Positions 33,103-43,400 of a DNA stretch of 64,000 bases are shown piece after piece. The DNA comes from Cytobacillus oceanisediminis. Lineage in GTDB: Bacteria > Bacillota > Bacilli > Bacillales > Cytobacillaceae. The DNA lies in assembly GCF_004366035.1 (NCBI RefSeq), contig NZ_SOEE01000004.1, forward strand, positions 196,007 through 260,006. Direction: 5' to 3'. Positions within the stretch are counted from its first letter, which is position 1. The number at the start of each line of letters is the position of its first letter. Under the pieces are notes generated by a model. It saw only the letters and a program-made list of their open reading frames with translations, was not told where the DNA came from and searched no databases. Position numbers and translations under genes: made by a program.

Positions 33103-35151
33103 GTGAATCCAAATTATAATCAGTCTGTTACAGCTGTTAAAGGCATCGGAGAGGAAACAGCAGTATCACTTGCTGAAATGAACATAAACACTGTAAAAGA
33201 TTTGCTTGAATATTTTCCGTATAGATATGAGGATTACAGACTCAAGGACCTGGAAGAGATCAAGCATGATGAAAGAGTAACTGTGGAAGGAAAGGTTCAC
33301 AGTGAACCTTCACTCGCCTATTATGGAAGGAAACGTTCCAGGCTGACTCTGAGAGTTCTTGTAGGCAGATATCTGATACAAGTGGTCATGTTTAATCAGC
33401 CATATTTAAAGAACAAAATTACTTTGAACGAAACTGTTACAGTGACAGGCAAATGGGACCAGCACCGCCAGATCATAACAGCCAATGAATTAAAAATAGG
33501 AAGTGCCTCCAATAACAAGGATTTTGAGCCGGTTTACGGTGTCAAAGGAAATATCACTGTCAAGGGAATCAGACGTTTTATAAAACTGGCCTTTTCACAG
33601 TATGGGAATGAGATATCAGAAACTTTGCCTGAAAAATATCTTTTGCAATATAGGCTTTTGAATAGGCGAGATGCTATGAGATCGCTTCATTTTCCTGCCG
33701 ATGATCAGGAACTTAAACAGGGAAGACGGCGCTTTGTTTATGAAGAATTCTTCTATTTTCAATTAAAAATGCAGGCACTAAGAAAGATTGAAAGAGAGCA
33801 GTCTAAAGGAATTGCGCAACCTTATGATCTTTCGAGGCTGATGGAGTTTATAGACTCCCTTCCGTTTGCCTTAACCAGTGCCCAGAAAAGGGTAGTTAAT
33901 GAGATTCTGTCTGATATGAAATCGCCTTATCGGATGAACAGGCTATTACAGGGGGATGTTGGTTCCGGCAAAACGGCTGTTGCGGCAATCGCCCTATATG
34001 CCAGCAGGACAGCAGAATTCCAGGGAGCTTTAATGGTTCCGACCGAAATCCTTGCAGAGCAGCATGCGGAATCTTTAAAGACGATGCTTGAGCCATTTGG
34101 CTTGCGATGTGAACTCCTAACAAGCTCTGTCAAAGGAAAGCGCAGAAGAGAAATTCTTCAGCATTTAAAGGATGGAGAAATTGATGTTCTTATAGGCACA
34201 CATGCACTTATCCAGGAAGAAGTGGAATTTAATAAACTGGGACTTGTTATTACTGATGAACAGCATAGATTTGGTGTCGGACAGCGGCGCGTCCTCAGGG
34301 AAAAAGGCGAGAGTCCGGATGTTCTGTTTATGACTGCCACGCCAATCCCGAGGACATTGGCCATTACTGTTTTTGGGGAAATGGATGTTTCCATCATAGA
34401 TGAAATGCCGGCAGGGCGAAAAGCGATTGAAACTTATTGGGCAAAACCTGAAATGCTTGATAGAGTACTTGGTTTTATGGAAAAGGAGCTTTCAGCAGGC
34501 CAGCAGGTATATGTGATCTGTCCCCTAATTGAGGAGTCTGACAAACTGGATGTTCAAAACGCTATAGATGTCCATGCAACCCTGATGCATCATTTTCATG
34601 GCCGCTATGATGTCGGGCTCATGCATGGGAGGCTTCATCCAGATGAGAAAGAAAATGTAATGAAGACTTTTAGCCGAAATGAAACTCAAGTTCTTGTTTC
34701 TACTACAGTTGTCGAGGTGGGTGTAAATGTCCCAAATGCAACGATGATGGTGATCTATGATGCCGAGCGGTTTGGACTTGCACAGCTGCACCAATTAAGG
34801 GGCAGGGTAGGAAGAGGAGATAAACAATCTTATTGTGTTCTTTTAGCTGACCCCAAATCGGAAGTTGGAAAAGAACGCATGAAAATCATGACGGAAACCA
34901 ATGACGGATTTGCCCTAAGTGAAAAGGACCTTGAGCTGAGGGGCCCTGGGGACTTTTTCGGTAAAAAACAAAGCGGGCTTCCGGAATTTAAAGTCGCCGA
35001 TATGGTCCATGATTACCGCGCTCTCGAAACCGCCAGAAACGATGCAGCTGCTCTTGTTGAATCCCATGAATTCTGGCATTCAGATGAGTACCTGCCTTTG
35101 AGAAATTATTTAAAGGAAACAGGAGTGCTGGAAGGGGAAAAACTGGACTAA
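33103..35151 (+). CDS. recG: ATP-dependent DNA helicase RecG
   Basis: Fork-reversal and branch-migration helicase for recombination and repair. 682 residues, same as B. subtilis. An N-terminal wedge/OB domain contains GKVHSEPSLAYYGRKRSRL. Walker A is GDVGSGKTA (about 284-292), DEQH is in ITDEQHRFGVGQ (near 386), and the C-terminal TRG motif region is in LRGPGDFFGKKQSG. The start is GTG 33103, chosen because the product aligns with B. subtilis RecG from VKGIG onward and no other in-frame start lies upstream. It has no good SD (see findings). Confidence 0.95.
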   Translation: MNPNYNQSVTAVKGIGEETAVSLAEMNINTVKDLLEYFPYRYEDYRLKDLEEIKHDERVTVEGKVHSEPSLAYYGRKRSRLTLRVLVGRYLIQVVMFNQPYLKNKITLNETVTVTGKWDQHRQIITANELKIGSASNNKDFEPVYGVKGNITVKGIRRFIKLAFSQYGNEISETLPEKYLLQYRLLNRRDAMRSLHFPADDQELKQGRRRFVYEEFFYFQLKMQALRKIEREQSKGIAQPYDLSRLMEFIDSLPFALTSAQKRVVNEILSDMKSPYRMNRLLQGDVGSGKTAVAAIALYASRTAEFQGALMVPTEILAEQHAESLKTMLEPFGLRCELLTSSVKGKRRREILQHLKDGEIDVLIGTHALIQEEVEFNKLGLVITDEQHRFGVGQRRVLREKGESPDVLFMTATPIPRTLAITVFGEMDVSIIDEMPAGRKAIETYWAKPEMLDRVLGFMEKELSAGQQVYVICPLIEESDKLDVQNAIDVHATLMHHFHGRYDVGLMHGRLHPDEKENVMKTFSRNETQVLVSTTVVEVGVNVPNATMMVIYDAERFGLAQLHQLRGRVGRGDKQSYCVLLADPKSEVGKERMKIMTETNDGFALSEKDLELRGPGDFFGKKQSGLPEFKVADMVHDYRALETARNDAAALVESHEFWHSDEYLPLRNYLKETGVLEGEKLD

Positions 35152-35177
35152 AGGATCGAAGCATCAATATCCCACGC

Positions 35178-35353
35178 TGAGTTGATTGGAGTGGAGAGAG
35201 CTTGATCCTTGCAAATGCTTTCGCATTTCCTTCGTGCGGTGTTGATTCAAGGGAGATGATTCAATGTTCTGCGTGAGACCCCGCAGGCGGCGCTGAGGAA
35301 CTCTGTTCCTCACAGCGGAGAGAGGAGGGCCTGCAGAGGAAATCAGCGGCCAG
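35178..35353 (+). repeat. Dispersed GTTGAT/ATCAAC repeat, copy B (about 176 bp)
   Basis: Starts TGAGTTGATTGGAG and ends near GAAATCAGCGGCC. It shares the AATGCTTTCGCATT hairpin, CTTCGTGCGGTGTT and GAGACCCCGCAG blocks with copy A at 14524, but the right end has diverged (ATCAGC in place of ATCAAC). It sits between the recG stop and the recG terminator, so it is transcribed as part of the recG 3' UTR. Confidence 0.85.
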
Positions 35354-35387
35354 AGTATGCAGGCTAGACAAATATTCAATCACACTT

Positions 35388-35431
35388 AAAGCAGATTGCA
35401 GAAAAGTTCTTTCTTGCAATCTGCTTTTTTT
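35388..35431 (+). terminator. Intrinsic terminator of recG
   Basis: Thirteen-base stem (AAAGCAGATTGCA with its complement) around a 14-base loop, followed by seven Ts. The 3' arm supplies the likely -35 of the fapR promoter. Confidence 0.92.
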
Positions 35432-35442
35432 GATTATATACT
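35414..35442 (+). promoter_or_regulatory. Candidate sigma-A promoter of the fapR operon
   Basis: TTGCAA (35414-35419) and TATACT (35437-35442) with a 17-nt spacer. The -35 lies in the terminator stem and the FapR operator begins four bases after the -10, as expected for repression at the start site. Confidence 0.65.
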
Positions 35443-35445
35443 ACT

Positions 35446-35465
35446 ATTAGTACCTAGTCTTAATA
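35446..35465 (+). promoter_or_regulatory. FapR operator
   Basis: TTAGTACCTAGTCTTAAT matches the known FapR-binding consensus essentially base for base. It covers the predicted start site of fapR-plsX-fabD-fabG. FapR bound here would repress the operon until malonyl-CoA or malonyl-ACP releases it. Confidence 0.93.
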
Positions 35466-35486
35466 TCTCGGACGGTGGGATTTTTA

Positions 35487-36047
35487 ATGAAAAGAAATAA
35501 AAAAGAACGCCAGCATTTATTAACGGACACAATAAAAGAAAATCCATTTGTTACGGACGAGGAACTTGCAGATAAGTTCTCTGTCAGCGTCCAGACAATA
35601 AGGCTCGACCGCTTGGAATTATCTATTCCGGAATTGCGGGAGCGAATCAAGCATGTTGCTGAAAAAACTTTCGAGGATGAAGTCCGATCTCTACCCATAG
35701 AAGAAATAATCGGAGAAATAATAGATATAGAATTGGATAAAACGGCAATTTCCATTTTCGATGTAAAAAATGAACATGTTTTCAAGCGGAATGGAATAGC
35801 CCGGGGTCATCACTTGTTTGCACAGGCCAACTCACTGGCAGTTGCTGTAATAAACGATGAACTGGCATTGACAGCGAAAGCCAATATTCAATTTACAAGG
35901 CCAGTACGATTAAGTGAACGTGTTATAGCAAAAGCCAAGGTCCTTACAATTGATGTTGACAGCGGCAGGACGATTGTTGAAGTCAATAGCTTTGTGAATA
36001 ACGAACAGGTATTTAAGGGCGAATTCGACATGTTCAGAAAAAAATAA
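35487..36047 (+). CDS. fapR: Transcriptional repressor of fatty acid and phospholipid synthesis FapR
   Basis: DeoR-like repressor that senses malonyl-CoA. 186 residues (B. subtilis 188). The N-terminal helix-turn-helix is [20 protein letters not shown] (about 23-42). A linker helix [19 protein letters not shown] follows, then a C-terminal hot-dog effector domain with [17 protein letters not shown], which holds ligand-contact residues. ATG 35487 gives MKRNKKERQ, matching the family; an upstream in-frame ATG at 35475 is too close to the operator and lacks a SD. It is autoregulated through the operator at 35446. Confidence 0.96.
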   Translation: MKRNKKERQHLLTDTIKENPFVTDEELADKFSVSVQTIRLDRLELSIPELRERIKHVAEKTFEDEVRSLPIEEIIGEIIDIELDKTAISIFDVKNEHVFKRNGIARGHHLFAQANSLAVAVINDELALTAKANIQFTRPVRLSERVIAKAKVLTIDVDSGRTIVEVNSFVNNEQVFKGEFDMFRKK

Positions 36048-36067
36048 TCACTAAAGGATGAAGCATC

Positions 36068-37072
36068 ATGAAAATTGCCATAGACGCAATGGGAGGCGAC
36101 AATGCCCCAAAGGAAATTGTCCTTGGCGCAATGAAAGCTGCCGCAGAGTTTAAGGATATACACATTACCCTTGTTGGTGATGAGTCAAAAATAAAGGAAT
36201 ACCTTACCTCAAACGAGCGGATTGAGATTTTACATACAGATGAAGTCATCACGCCGGATGATGAGCCAGTGAGGGCGGTACGCAGAAAGAAAAATGCATC
36301 AATGGTGCTTGCAGCACAGCTTGTCTCAGACGGTAAAGCGGATGCATGCATTTCTGCAGGAAACACGGGTGCTCTTATGGCAGCAGGCCTTTTTGTGGTG
36401 GGAAGGATTGAAGGCATCGAACGCCCGGCATTATCACCTACGCTTCCAACGATAGGCGGTGAAGGGTTCCTTTTGTTGGATGTAGGGGCGAATGTAGATG
36501 CGAAACCTGAGCATCTTCTTCAATATGCGATTATGGGATCCATATATACAGAAAAGGTCCGGGGTGTTTCCAATCCTAGAGTGGGCCTTCTAAATATCGG
36601 AACTGAAGAGAAAAAAGGCAATGAGCTGGCGAAAAATACATTCGACCTGCTGAAGAATGCTGATATCAATTTTATCGGCAATGTGGAAGCGCGCGATTTG
36701 CTTGAGGGAGCTGCAGATGTTGTAGTGACAGATGGCTTTACCGGCAATATGGTCCTAAAGACAATTGAAGGTACTGCTGTTTCTGTATTTAAAATGTTAA
36801 AAACAGCTCTGACCAGCAGCTTTAAAACGAAATTGGCAGCAGCAGCTTTAAAGCCTGATTTATACCAGCTTAAATCCAAGCTGGATTATTCGGAATACGG
36901 CGGTGCTGGATTATTCGGATTAAAGGCGCCGGTTATTAAGGCTCATGGTTCCTCAGATGCTACTGCTTTATTCAGTGCAGTCAGACAGACTAGGGATATG
37001 GTAGAAAATAATGTCGCTCAAACGATTAAGGAAGCTGTTGAAAAAGAAGCAGAAAAAACAGCCATTAAATAA
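36068..37072 (+). CDS. plsX: Phosphate acyltransferase PlsX
   Basis: Converts acyl-ACP to acyl-phosphate for PlsY, linking fatty acid and phospholipid synthesis. It also receives FakA-made acyl-phosphate in reverse. 334 residues beginning with the signature [26 protein letters not shown] and [15 protein letters not shown] motifs are present. AAAGGATGAAG precedes the ATG. It is the second gene of the FapR operon, 20 nt after fapR and 26 nt before fabD. Confidence 0.97.
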   Translation: MKIAIDAMGGDNAPKEIVLGAMKAAAEFKDIHITLVGDESKIKEYLTSNERIEILHTDEVITPDDEPVRAVRRKKNASMVLAAQLVSDGKADACISAGNTGALMAAGLFVVGRIEGIERPALSPTLPTIGGEGFLLLDVGANVDAKPEHLLQYAIMGSIYTEKVRGVSNPRVGLLNIGTEEKKGNELAKNTFDLLKNADINFIGNVEARDLLEGAADVVVTDGFTGNMVLKTIEGTAVSVFKMLKTALTSSFKTKLAAAALKPDLYQLKSKLDYSEYGGAGLFGLKAPVIKAHGSSDATALFSAVRQTRDMVENNVAQTIKEAVEKEAEKTAIK

Positions 37073-37098
37073 ACTTATTTTATTTGGGGGGAAGCACG

Positions 37099-38046
37099 AT
37101 GGGTAAAATCGCCTTTTTATTTCCTGGGCAGGGATCGCAGACTGCAGGAATGGGAAAAGCCTTAGCCGAACAGGATGAGAAAGTAAAATCATTTTTCGAG
37201 AGTGCTGATCAAAAACTTGGCTTTTCACTATCAGAACTTATTTTTGAAGGGCCTCAGGAAAAATTGACGCTAACAACAAATGCCCAGCCGGCATTGTTGA
37301 CTACTGGCATTGCCATCCTCGATTACTTTAAAAGGTCGGGTGTAACACCTGATTTTGTGGCTGGCCACAGCCTTGGAGAGTATACTGCACTCGTTGCAGC
37401 GGAAGCACTATCCTTTGAGGACGGAGTTTATGCTGTCCGTAAAAGAGGAGAGTTCATGGAGGAAGCAGTTCCTAACGGTGAGGGAACAATGGCAGCGGTA
37501 CTGGGACTAGACAGGGACAAGCTTTCTGCAGTCACAGAAGAGGTTACGGCAGCCGGCAATCCGGTTCAGCTCGCAAATTTGAACTGTCCTGGACAGATTG
37601 TGATTTCAGGTTCAAGGGCAGGTGTTGAACAAGCTTCTGCAAAGGCTAAAGAAGAAGGTGCCAAGCGTGTGCTTCCGCTGGAAGTAAGCGGTCCTTTCCA
37701 TTCTGAATTAATGAAGCCTGCTGCGGAGAAGTTCAGGCAAGTCCTGGACAATATTGAGATCAAAGATGCAGTTGTTCCTGTCATTGCAAATGTTACGGCT
37801 TCTGAAATGACTTCCGCTTCAGAAATCAACAGCAGATTGATTGAACAGCTGTATTCACCTGTACTCTGGGAGGATTCAATCCGCAAGATGATAGAGCTTG
37901 GAGTAGATACATTTATTGAAATAGGACCTGGAAAAGTACTGTCAGGCTTAGTGAAGAAGGTAGATCGTTCCCTTAAAACGTATGCCGTTTCTGATGCTGA
38001 ATCCTGTCAGGCAGTTACAGAATCCTTGAAGGAGGAATTAAGATGA
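37099..38046 (+). CDS. fabD: Malonyl-CoA:ACP transacylase
   Basis: Loads malonyl groups onto ACP for chain elongation. 315 residues. GQGSQ lies near the N-terminus. The nucleophile Ser is in [10 protein letters not shown] (about 90-99), with a conserved Arg in AVRKRGEFM and His in [12 protein letters not shown] 37099 follows GGGGGGAAG; a TTG at 37084 in the same frame overlaps that SD and is rejected. It overlaps fabG by four bases. Confidence 0.96.
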   Translation: MGKIAFLFPGQGSQTAGMGKALAEQDEKVKSFFESADQKLGFSLSELIFEGPQEKLTLTTNAQPALLTTGIAILDYFKRSGVTPDFVAGHSLGEYTALVAAEALSFEDGVYAVRKRGEFMEEAVPNGEGTMAAVLGLDRDKLSAVTEEVTAAGNPVQLANLNCPGQIVISGSRAGVEQASAKAKEEGAKRVLPLEVSGPFHSELMKPAAEKFRQVLDNIEIKDAVVPVIANVTASEMTSASEINSRLIEQLYSPVLWEDSIRKMIELGVDTFIEIGPGKVLSGLVKKVDRSLKTYAVSDAESCQAVTESLKEELR

Positions 38047-38786
38047 AGCTAGAGGGAAAAGCCGCTTTAGTAACGGGAGCTTCCCGCGGAATCGGAAGAG
38101 AAATTGCTTTGGGTCTTGCTAAGCAAGGTGCAGATATCGCGGTTAACTATTCCGGAAGTGAGGCAAGGGCGAACGAAGTGGTTGATGAAATACAAGCATT
38201 AGGCAGAAATGCTTTTGCTATCCAATGCGATGTGTCAAATAGTGATTCCGTGGCAAGCATGGTTAAAGAAACAGTAGAAAAGTTTGGCAAGCTTGATATT
38301 TTGGTTAATAATGCTGGAATTACGAAGGACAATCTGCTTATGAGAATGAAGGAAGACGAATGGGATGATGTTATTAACATTAACCTGAAAGGTGTATTCC
38401 TTTGTACAAAAGCTGTTACAAGGCAGATGATGAAACAGCGCAGCGGCCGCATTATCAATATTTCATCCATCGTTGGAGTCAGCGGCAATCCTGGCCAGGC
38501 TAACTATGTCGCTGCCAAATCTGGTGTTATAGGCCTGACAAAGACCTCTGCAAAGGAACTTGCAACAAGAGGGATAACGGTCAATGCCATTGCACCAGGC
38601 TTTATCACAACTGATATGACTGACAAGCTGAACGAGGATGTAAAAGAGCAGATGCTTAAGCAAATTCCTTTGGCCCGTTTCGGCGACCCTGCAGATATTG
38701 CGAATGTGGCAGTGTTTCTTGCTTCAGAGGACAGCCGCTATATGACAGGACAAACCCTTCATGTTGATGGCGGTATGGTCATGTAG
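38043..38786 (+). CDS. fabG: 3-oxoacyl-ACP reductase FabG
   Basis: NADPH-dependent SDR enzyme reducing beta-ketoacyl-ACP. 247 residues. The cofactor motif [12 protein letters not shown] is at about 12-23 and NNAG at about 90. The catalytic Ser is in ISSIVG and Tyr/Lys in YVAAKSG. The ATG overlaps the fabD stop (ATGA), with AAGGAGG upstream. Last gene before the acpP promoter gap. Confidence 0.97.
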   Translation: MKLEGKAALVTGASRGIGREIALGLAKQGADIAVNYSGSEARANEVVDEIQALGRNAFAIQCDVSNSDSVASMVKETVEKFGKLDILVNNAGITKDNLLMRMKEDEWDDVININLKGVFLCTKAVTRQMMKQRSGRIINISSIVGVSGNPGQANYVAAKSGVIGLTKTSAKELATRGITVNAIAPGFITTDMTDKLNEDVKEQMLKQIPLARFGDPADIANVAVFLASEDSRYMTGQTLHVDGGMVM

Positions 38787-38826
38787 TTTGTAACAGGCTT
38801 GTAATGCAAAATTTTTTATAAAACCT

Positions 38827-38855
38827 TTCAATAAAGGCTAAAAATAATCTATAAT
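38827..38855 (+). promoter_or_regulatory. Candidate extra promoter for acpP
   Basis: A perfect TATAAT at 38850-38855 lies 22 nt upstream of the acpP ATG. A weak -35 (TTCAAT) lies 17 nt before it. An added promoter would suit the very high ACP demand. Confidence 0.45.
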
Positions 38856-38876
38856 ACTTGAGGGGAGGTGACAAGC

Positions 38877-39110
38877 ATGGCAGAAGTATTAGAACGTGTA
38901 ACAAAAATCATCGTGGACCGTCTGGGTGTTGAAGAGTCTGAAGTTAAATTGGAAGCTTCTTTCAAAGATGATCTAGGTGCTGATTCCCTTGACGTAGTAG
39001 AATTAGTAATGGAATTAGAAGACGAGTTCGACATGGAAATTTCTGACGATGATGCTGAAAAGATCGCAACAGTCGGTGACGCTGTAAATTACATAAAAGC
39101 TAGCCAATAA
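38877..39110 (+). CDS. acpP: Acyl carrier protein
   Basis: Carries acyl chains on 4'-phosphopantetheine during fatty acid and phospholipid synthesis. 77 acidic residues. The attachment site is Ser37 in [19 protein letters not shown] 38877 follows a near-perfect AGGGGAGGTG SD; an in-frame upstream ATG (38868) lies inside that SD. It is named acpA in B. subtilis, the last member of the fapR cluster, and ends at a strong terminator. Confidence 0.97.
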   Translation: MAEVLERVTKIIVDRLGVEESEVKLEASFKDDLGADSLDVVELVMELEDEFDMEISDDDAEKIATVGDAVNYIKASQ

Positions 39111-39127
39111 TCATTAGTTGGACCACT

Positions 39128-39166
39128 CTGCAGTGAGGGTATGCCCCTCGCTGCAGCCATTTTTTA
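39128..39166 (+). terminator. Intrinsic terminator of acpP
   Basis: Twelve-base stem CTGCAGTGAGGG / CCCTCGCTGCAG (one G-U pair) with a short loop, then CCATTTTTT. Confidence 0.9.
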
Positions 39167-39176
39167 TCAGCAGATG

Positions 39177-39297
39177 TTTACTGTCCGGTGTTACCTGTTG
39201 CATAGAAGGAAAGCATGGCTAAAGCTGTCGCCCGGCAGCAGGTGGCTGTGGACAGTAAATATGTTAGGCAAAAGCTCCGTTGAATAACGGGGCTTTC
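39177..39297 (+). other. Structured intergenic segment: long imperfect hairpin plus terminator-like hairpin
   Basis: TTTACTGTCC (39177-39186) pairs with GGACAGTAAA (39250-39259). ACCTGTTGC (39193-39201) pairs with GCAGCAGGT (39235-39243) with one G-U. The two helices are separated by a symmetric 6x6 internal loop. Eleven bases later comes an 11-bp hairpin (39271-39281 with 39286-39296, loop GAAT) followed by a weak CTTCTTCT tail. No coding potential is visible. It could be a small RNA, a decayed repeat or a 3' UTR structure. The remaining 39304-39467 is AT-rich with nothing recognised. Confidence 0.5.
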
Positions 39298-39467
39298 TTC
39301 TGTGAAGATGGCTGTACCCATATGAAACTTAAAATGGCTTTTTAAGTAGAAGTTATTTTGCGTTTTTGATGTTTATTACGTAAACTTAGGGAAGGCCATT
39401 TAAGCTTTTTATGAATGTCAGTTTACTTAAAATTCGTGGCATTTGAGCAGTTAGCTATATTGTTCAT

Positions 39468-39596
39468 TGAGTTGACTGGATCGGAAGGTGCGAGATCCTC
39501 GAAAAGGCTGCCGCATTTTCTTCGTGTGGCGTTGTTTGAGGAAGCTCCCGGCTGCCCCGCAGGATAGCTTTAGTACCTGCAGCGAAAATCAACGGG
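39468..39596 (+). repeat. Dispersed GTTGAT/ATCAAC repeat, copy C (129 bp)
   Basis: Starts TGAGTTGACTGGATCGGA and ends AAAATCAACGGGC. It keeps the left-end hairpin blocks (CTCGAAAAGGCTGCCGCA, then CTTCGTG) and the CCTGCAGCG right end of copy A but lacks the middle third. It sits between acpP and rnc, downstream of the acpP terminator. Confidence 0.85.
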
Positions 39597-39680
39597 CTTG
39601 GTTAAAAAACTAAAACATCAATATTTTTGAAATGTCCCTAATAATAAAAAGAATATTAATATTAGCAAGGTGGATGCATT

Positions 39681-40421
39681 ATGCGCAGCAATAAGGATAA
39701 GGATAGAAAATCATTTCGCGCAATCGAAAAACAATTTAAAGAATTCCAGACGGAAATCGGAATTCAATTTGAAAATGAAAAATTATTAAAGCAAGCTTTT
39801 ACCCATTCATCTTATGTGAATGAGCATCGGAGAAAGCCCTATGAAGACAATGAAAGACTGGAATTTTTGGGTGACGCTGTCCTGGAACTGACTGTTTCAA
39901 AGTTCCTTTACCTAAAATATCCCATGATGAGCGAGGGAGAATTAACTAAGCTGAGGGCTGCGGTTGTCTGCGAACCATCCCTGGTCTCATTTGCCCATGC
40001 ATTGTCCTTCGGCAGCCTGGTGCTTCTTGGAAAAGGGGAGGAAATGACAGGAGGAAGGACCCGTCCGGCCCTGCTTGCAGACGTATTTGAAGCCTTTATA
40101 GGTGCACTATACCTCGATAAAGGATTAGATACGGTTGTCGGTTTTTTGGAGAAAGTTGTTTTTCCGAAGATTGATTCAGGTGCTTTTTCGCATGTGATGG
40201 ATTTCAAGAGCCAGCTGCAGGAACTTGTGCAGCGGGATGGTGCAGGTGCAATTGAATATAAAATCCTTCATGAAAAAGGGCCAGCCCACAATCGAGAATT
40301 TGTTTCCACTGTTTCTCTAAATGGCAGGGAGCTTGGAACAGGCAATGGCCGATCAAAGAAAGAAGCGGAACAGCATGCAGCCCAAATGGCCCTTGAAGTA
40401 TTGAAAAATCATATCAAGTGA
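39681..40421 (+). CDS. rnc: Ribonuclease III
   Basis: Double-strand-specific endoribonuclease processing rRNA, scRNA and antisense duplexes. 246 residues. The catalytic domain signature [14 protein letters not shown] is at about 57-70 and second-site acidic residues are in [15 protein letters not shown]. The C-terminal dsRNA-binding domain (about 172-243) has [13 protein letters not shown] and [23 protein letters not shown] precedes ATG 39681. It is called rncS in B. subtilis and lies upstream of smc as there. Confidence 0.97.
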   Translation: MRSNKDKDRKSFRAIEKQFKEFQTEIGIQFENEKLLKQAFTHSSYVNEHRRKPYEDNERLEFLGDAVLELTVSKFLYLKYPMMSEGELTKLRAAVVCEPSLVSFAHALSFGSLVLLGKGEEMTGGRTRPALLADVFEAFIGALYLDKGLDTVVGFLEKVVFPKIDSGAFSHVMDFKSQLQELVQRDGAGAIEYKILHEKGPAHNREFVSTVSLNGRELGTGNGRSKKEAEQHAAQMALEVLKNHIK

Positions 40422-40464
40422 CATCAAAGAATAGAAACTTGGAGGAGACAGAGGGGGAGCAGGG

Positions 40465-43400
40465 TTGTTTTTAAAAAGGCTTGATGTTATTGGATTTAAG
40501 TCATTTGCTGAGCGGATAACGGTTGATTTTGTTCCTGGCGTTACGGCAGTTGTAGGTCCAAATGGAAGCGGAAAAAGCAATATAACAGATGCCATACGCT
40601 GGGTATTGGGTGAACAATCAGCTAAGTCCCTTCGCGGCGCGAAAATGGAGGATGTCATTTTTGCGGGCAGTGATTCCCGGAGAGCGCAGAATTTTGCTGA
40701 GGTGACACTGACCCTTGATAACGGCGATCAGGGTCTGCCGATCGAATACAGTGAAGTCAGTGTTACAAGAAGGGTCTACCGATCTGGAGACAGTGAATAC
40801 CTAATCAATAAGCAAACATGCAGATTAAAAGATATAGTAGATTTATTTATGGATTCAGGCCTTGGCAGAGAAGCTTTTTCAATAATAAGTCAGGGCAGGG
40901 TAGAGGAAATACTAAACAGCAAAGCTGAAGAACGCCGGACGATATTCGAAGAAGCGGCTGGTGTGCTTAAATATAAGACAAGAAAGAAGAAAGCGGAAGG
41001 CAAACTTTCTGAAACCCAGGATAATTTAAACAGGGTGAATGATATTCTACATGAACTCGAAAGCCAGGTAGAGCCTTTAAAAATTCAGGCTTCGATTGCG
41101 AAAGATTATCTGCAGCAGAAGGAAGAGCTTGAGAAAATAGAAGTTGCCCTTACAGTTTATGAGATAGAGGAACTGCATTCAAAATGGGAGCAGCTCTCAC
41201 GTCAGCTTGAACAGCATACAGAAGATGAAATGAAGTTATCGGCAATTATCCAGAACAAAGAAGCCAAAATGGAAGAATTAAAGGATCATATTGCCGCAAT
41301 CGACGAATCAGTAAATGATTTGCAGGACGTCCTCCTTCATGCCAGTGAAGAGCTAGAAAAACTGGAAGGCAGAAAAGAAGTCCTAAAAGAGCGAAAAAAA
41401 AATGCCAGCCAGAATAAAGACCAGCTTCATCGAAACATGGAAGAACTTTCCATGAAAATAACTGAGTTAAAAGAGCAAGAAGAAAAGCAGTCGGCTCTTA
41501 AGGGGAAAGTAAAAACAGAAGCAGTTAAGCTTCAGAAAGCATTAAAGGAAAAGCAGGATCAGCTCAAACTCTTCAGTGAAAATACGGAAGAAAAAATTGA
41601 ATCGCTGAAAAGTGATTATATTGAAGTGCTGAATAGCCAGGCGGCTTCAAGAAACGAACTGCAGAATATTGATCAGCAGCTGAACCAGCAGGGGCAGCGC
41701 AGTTCTAAACTTGAAATGGATAACGAAAAGTATATTGCCGACCGCATGAAAAACGAAGAGAAAAAACAAAAGATACAATCAGACCTTGAAAACCTGCAAA
41801 ATGAATTAGAGAGTCAGGTACATGTGTTCCGCCATGAAGACCGCAAGCTTGAATCATTAAAGAGTAATTATCAAAAGCAGGAAAAAACATTGTATCAGGC
41901 TTATCAGTATTTGCAGCAGGCAAAGTCCAGGCAGGAAATGCTTGAAGAAATGGAAGAAGACTTTTCGGGCTTTTTCCAAGGGGTAAAGGAAGTATTGAAA
42001 GCAAGAGGCAGCAAGCTGCAGGGAATTGAAGGAGCGGTAGCGGAATTAATTCAGGTGCCGAAAGAGTACGAAACGGCGATTGAAACTGCTCTTGGCGGTG
42101 CCATGCAGCATATCATCGTACAGAATGAGCAGGATGGAAGAAGTGCCATCCAATTCCTGAAAAAGAATTCATACGGCAGAGCCACTTTCCTGCCATTGAG
42201 TGTAGTGAAGGGGAAGAAGCTTAACCCTGGACAATTGCACTCGGTTCAAGTTCACCCTGCCTTTATTGGTGAAGCGGCTTCACTGATCCAGTTTGACGGG
42301 AGGTTCCAGCCCGCAATTGAAAACCTGCTTGGCAATGTTGTTATTGCCCGGGATCTTAAAGGAGCTAATGAACTGGCGAAGCTGCTTCAATACCGTGTGA
42401 GACTCGTTACAATTGATGGGGATGTGGTGAATCCCGGAGGATCAATGACAGGAGGAGCTGTAAAACAGAAAAGCACTTCAATTCTTTCACGTAAAGGTGA
42501 ACTTGAAGAGCTGAAATCCCGAATTGTGGATATGGAATCCAAAACAGCTAATCTTGAAAAACAAGTGAAACTGCAAAAAAACGAAATCCAAAAACAGGAA
42601 ACACGAATTGAACAGCTTAGAAAAACGGGTGAAGAGCTTCGTTTGATGGAACAGAAGGTGAAGGGAGACCTTCTGGAAGTAGAGTTTGAGGAGAAAAGCA
42701 TTAATGAGCGCCTATCTCTTTATGATATGGACAAGGCACAGTTTTCGGAAGATAGAGAAAGACTGCTGATCAGAAAGAGTGAGCTGGCAGATCTATTGGA
42801 GCAGCAGCAAAAACAAATAGCTGATCTTGATTATGAAATTAAAGCATTAACAGAAAGAAAAAACACCCAGCAGACGTCAAAGGAAACTGTGGCATCTGAA
42901 ATAAATGAGCTGAAAATCAGCTTCGCTTCCAAGAGTGAGCAGCTGAATCATGCGGAGGACAAGCTAGCCGCAATAAATTCAGAGCTTGCTGTTAACAGGG
43001 AAAAGCTGAAGACAGTAAAAGAAGATTTAGAACTGCTCTCATCCGAAATGACGAATAGCTCTTCAGGTGAGCAGCATCTGGAAGAGGCGGCACAGCAAAA
43101 ATTAAAGGAAAAGAATGAAACGCTTGAATTAATTGTGTCAAGAAGGGATGAGCGATTAAAGCTCCAAACATCTTTAGAGGACCTGGAACTGGAGGCAAAA
43201 GAATTAAAACGCCAGCATAAGGGTCTGGTAGAAGTTTTGAAAGATGAGGAAGTTAAGCAGAACCGGCTGGATGTTGAGCTGGAAAATAGGCTGAATCATT
43301 TAAGGGAAGAATATCTGCTGTCTTTTGAAGGTGCTAAAGAGGAATATCCGCTGCAGATTGAGATTGATGAAGCACGAAAAAAAGTAAAGCTCATAAAGCT

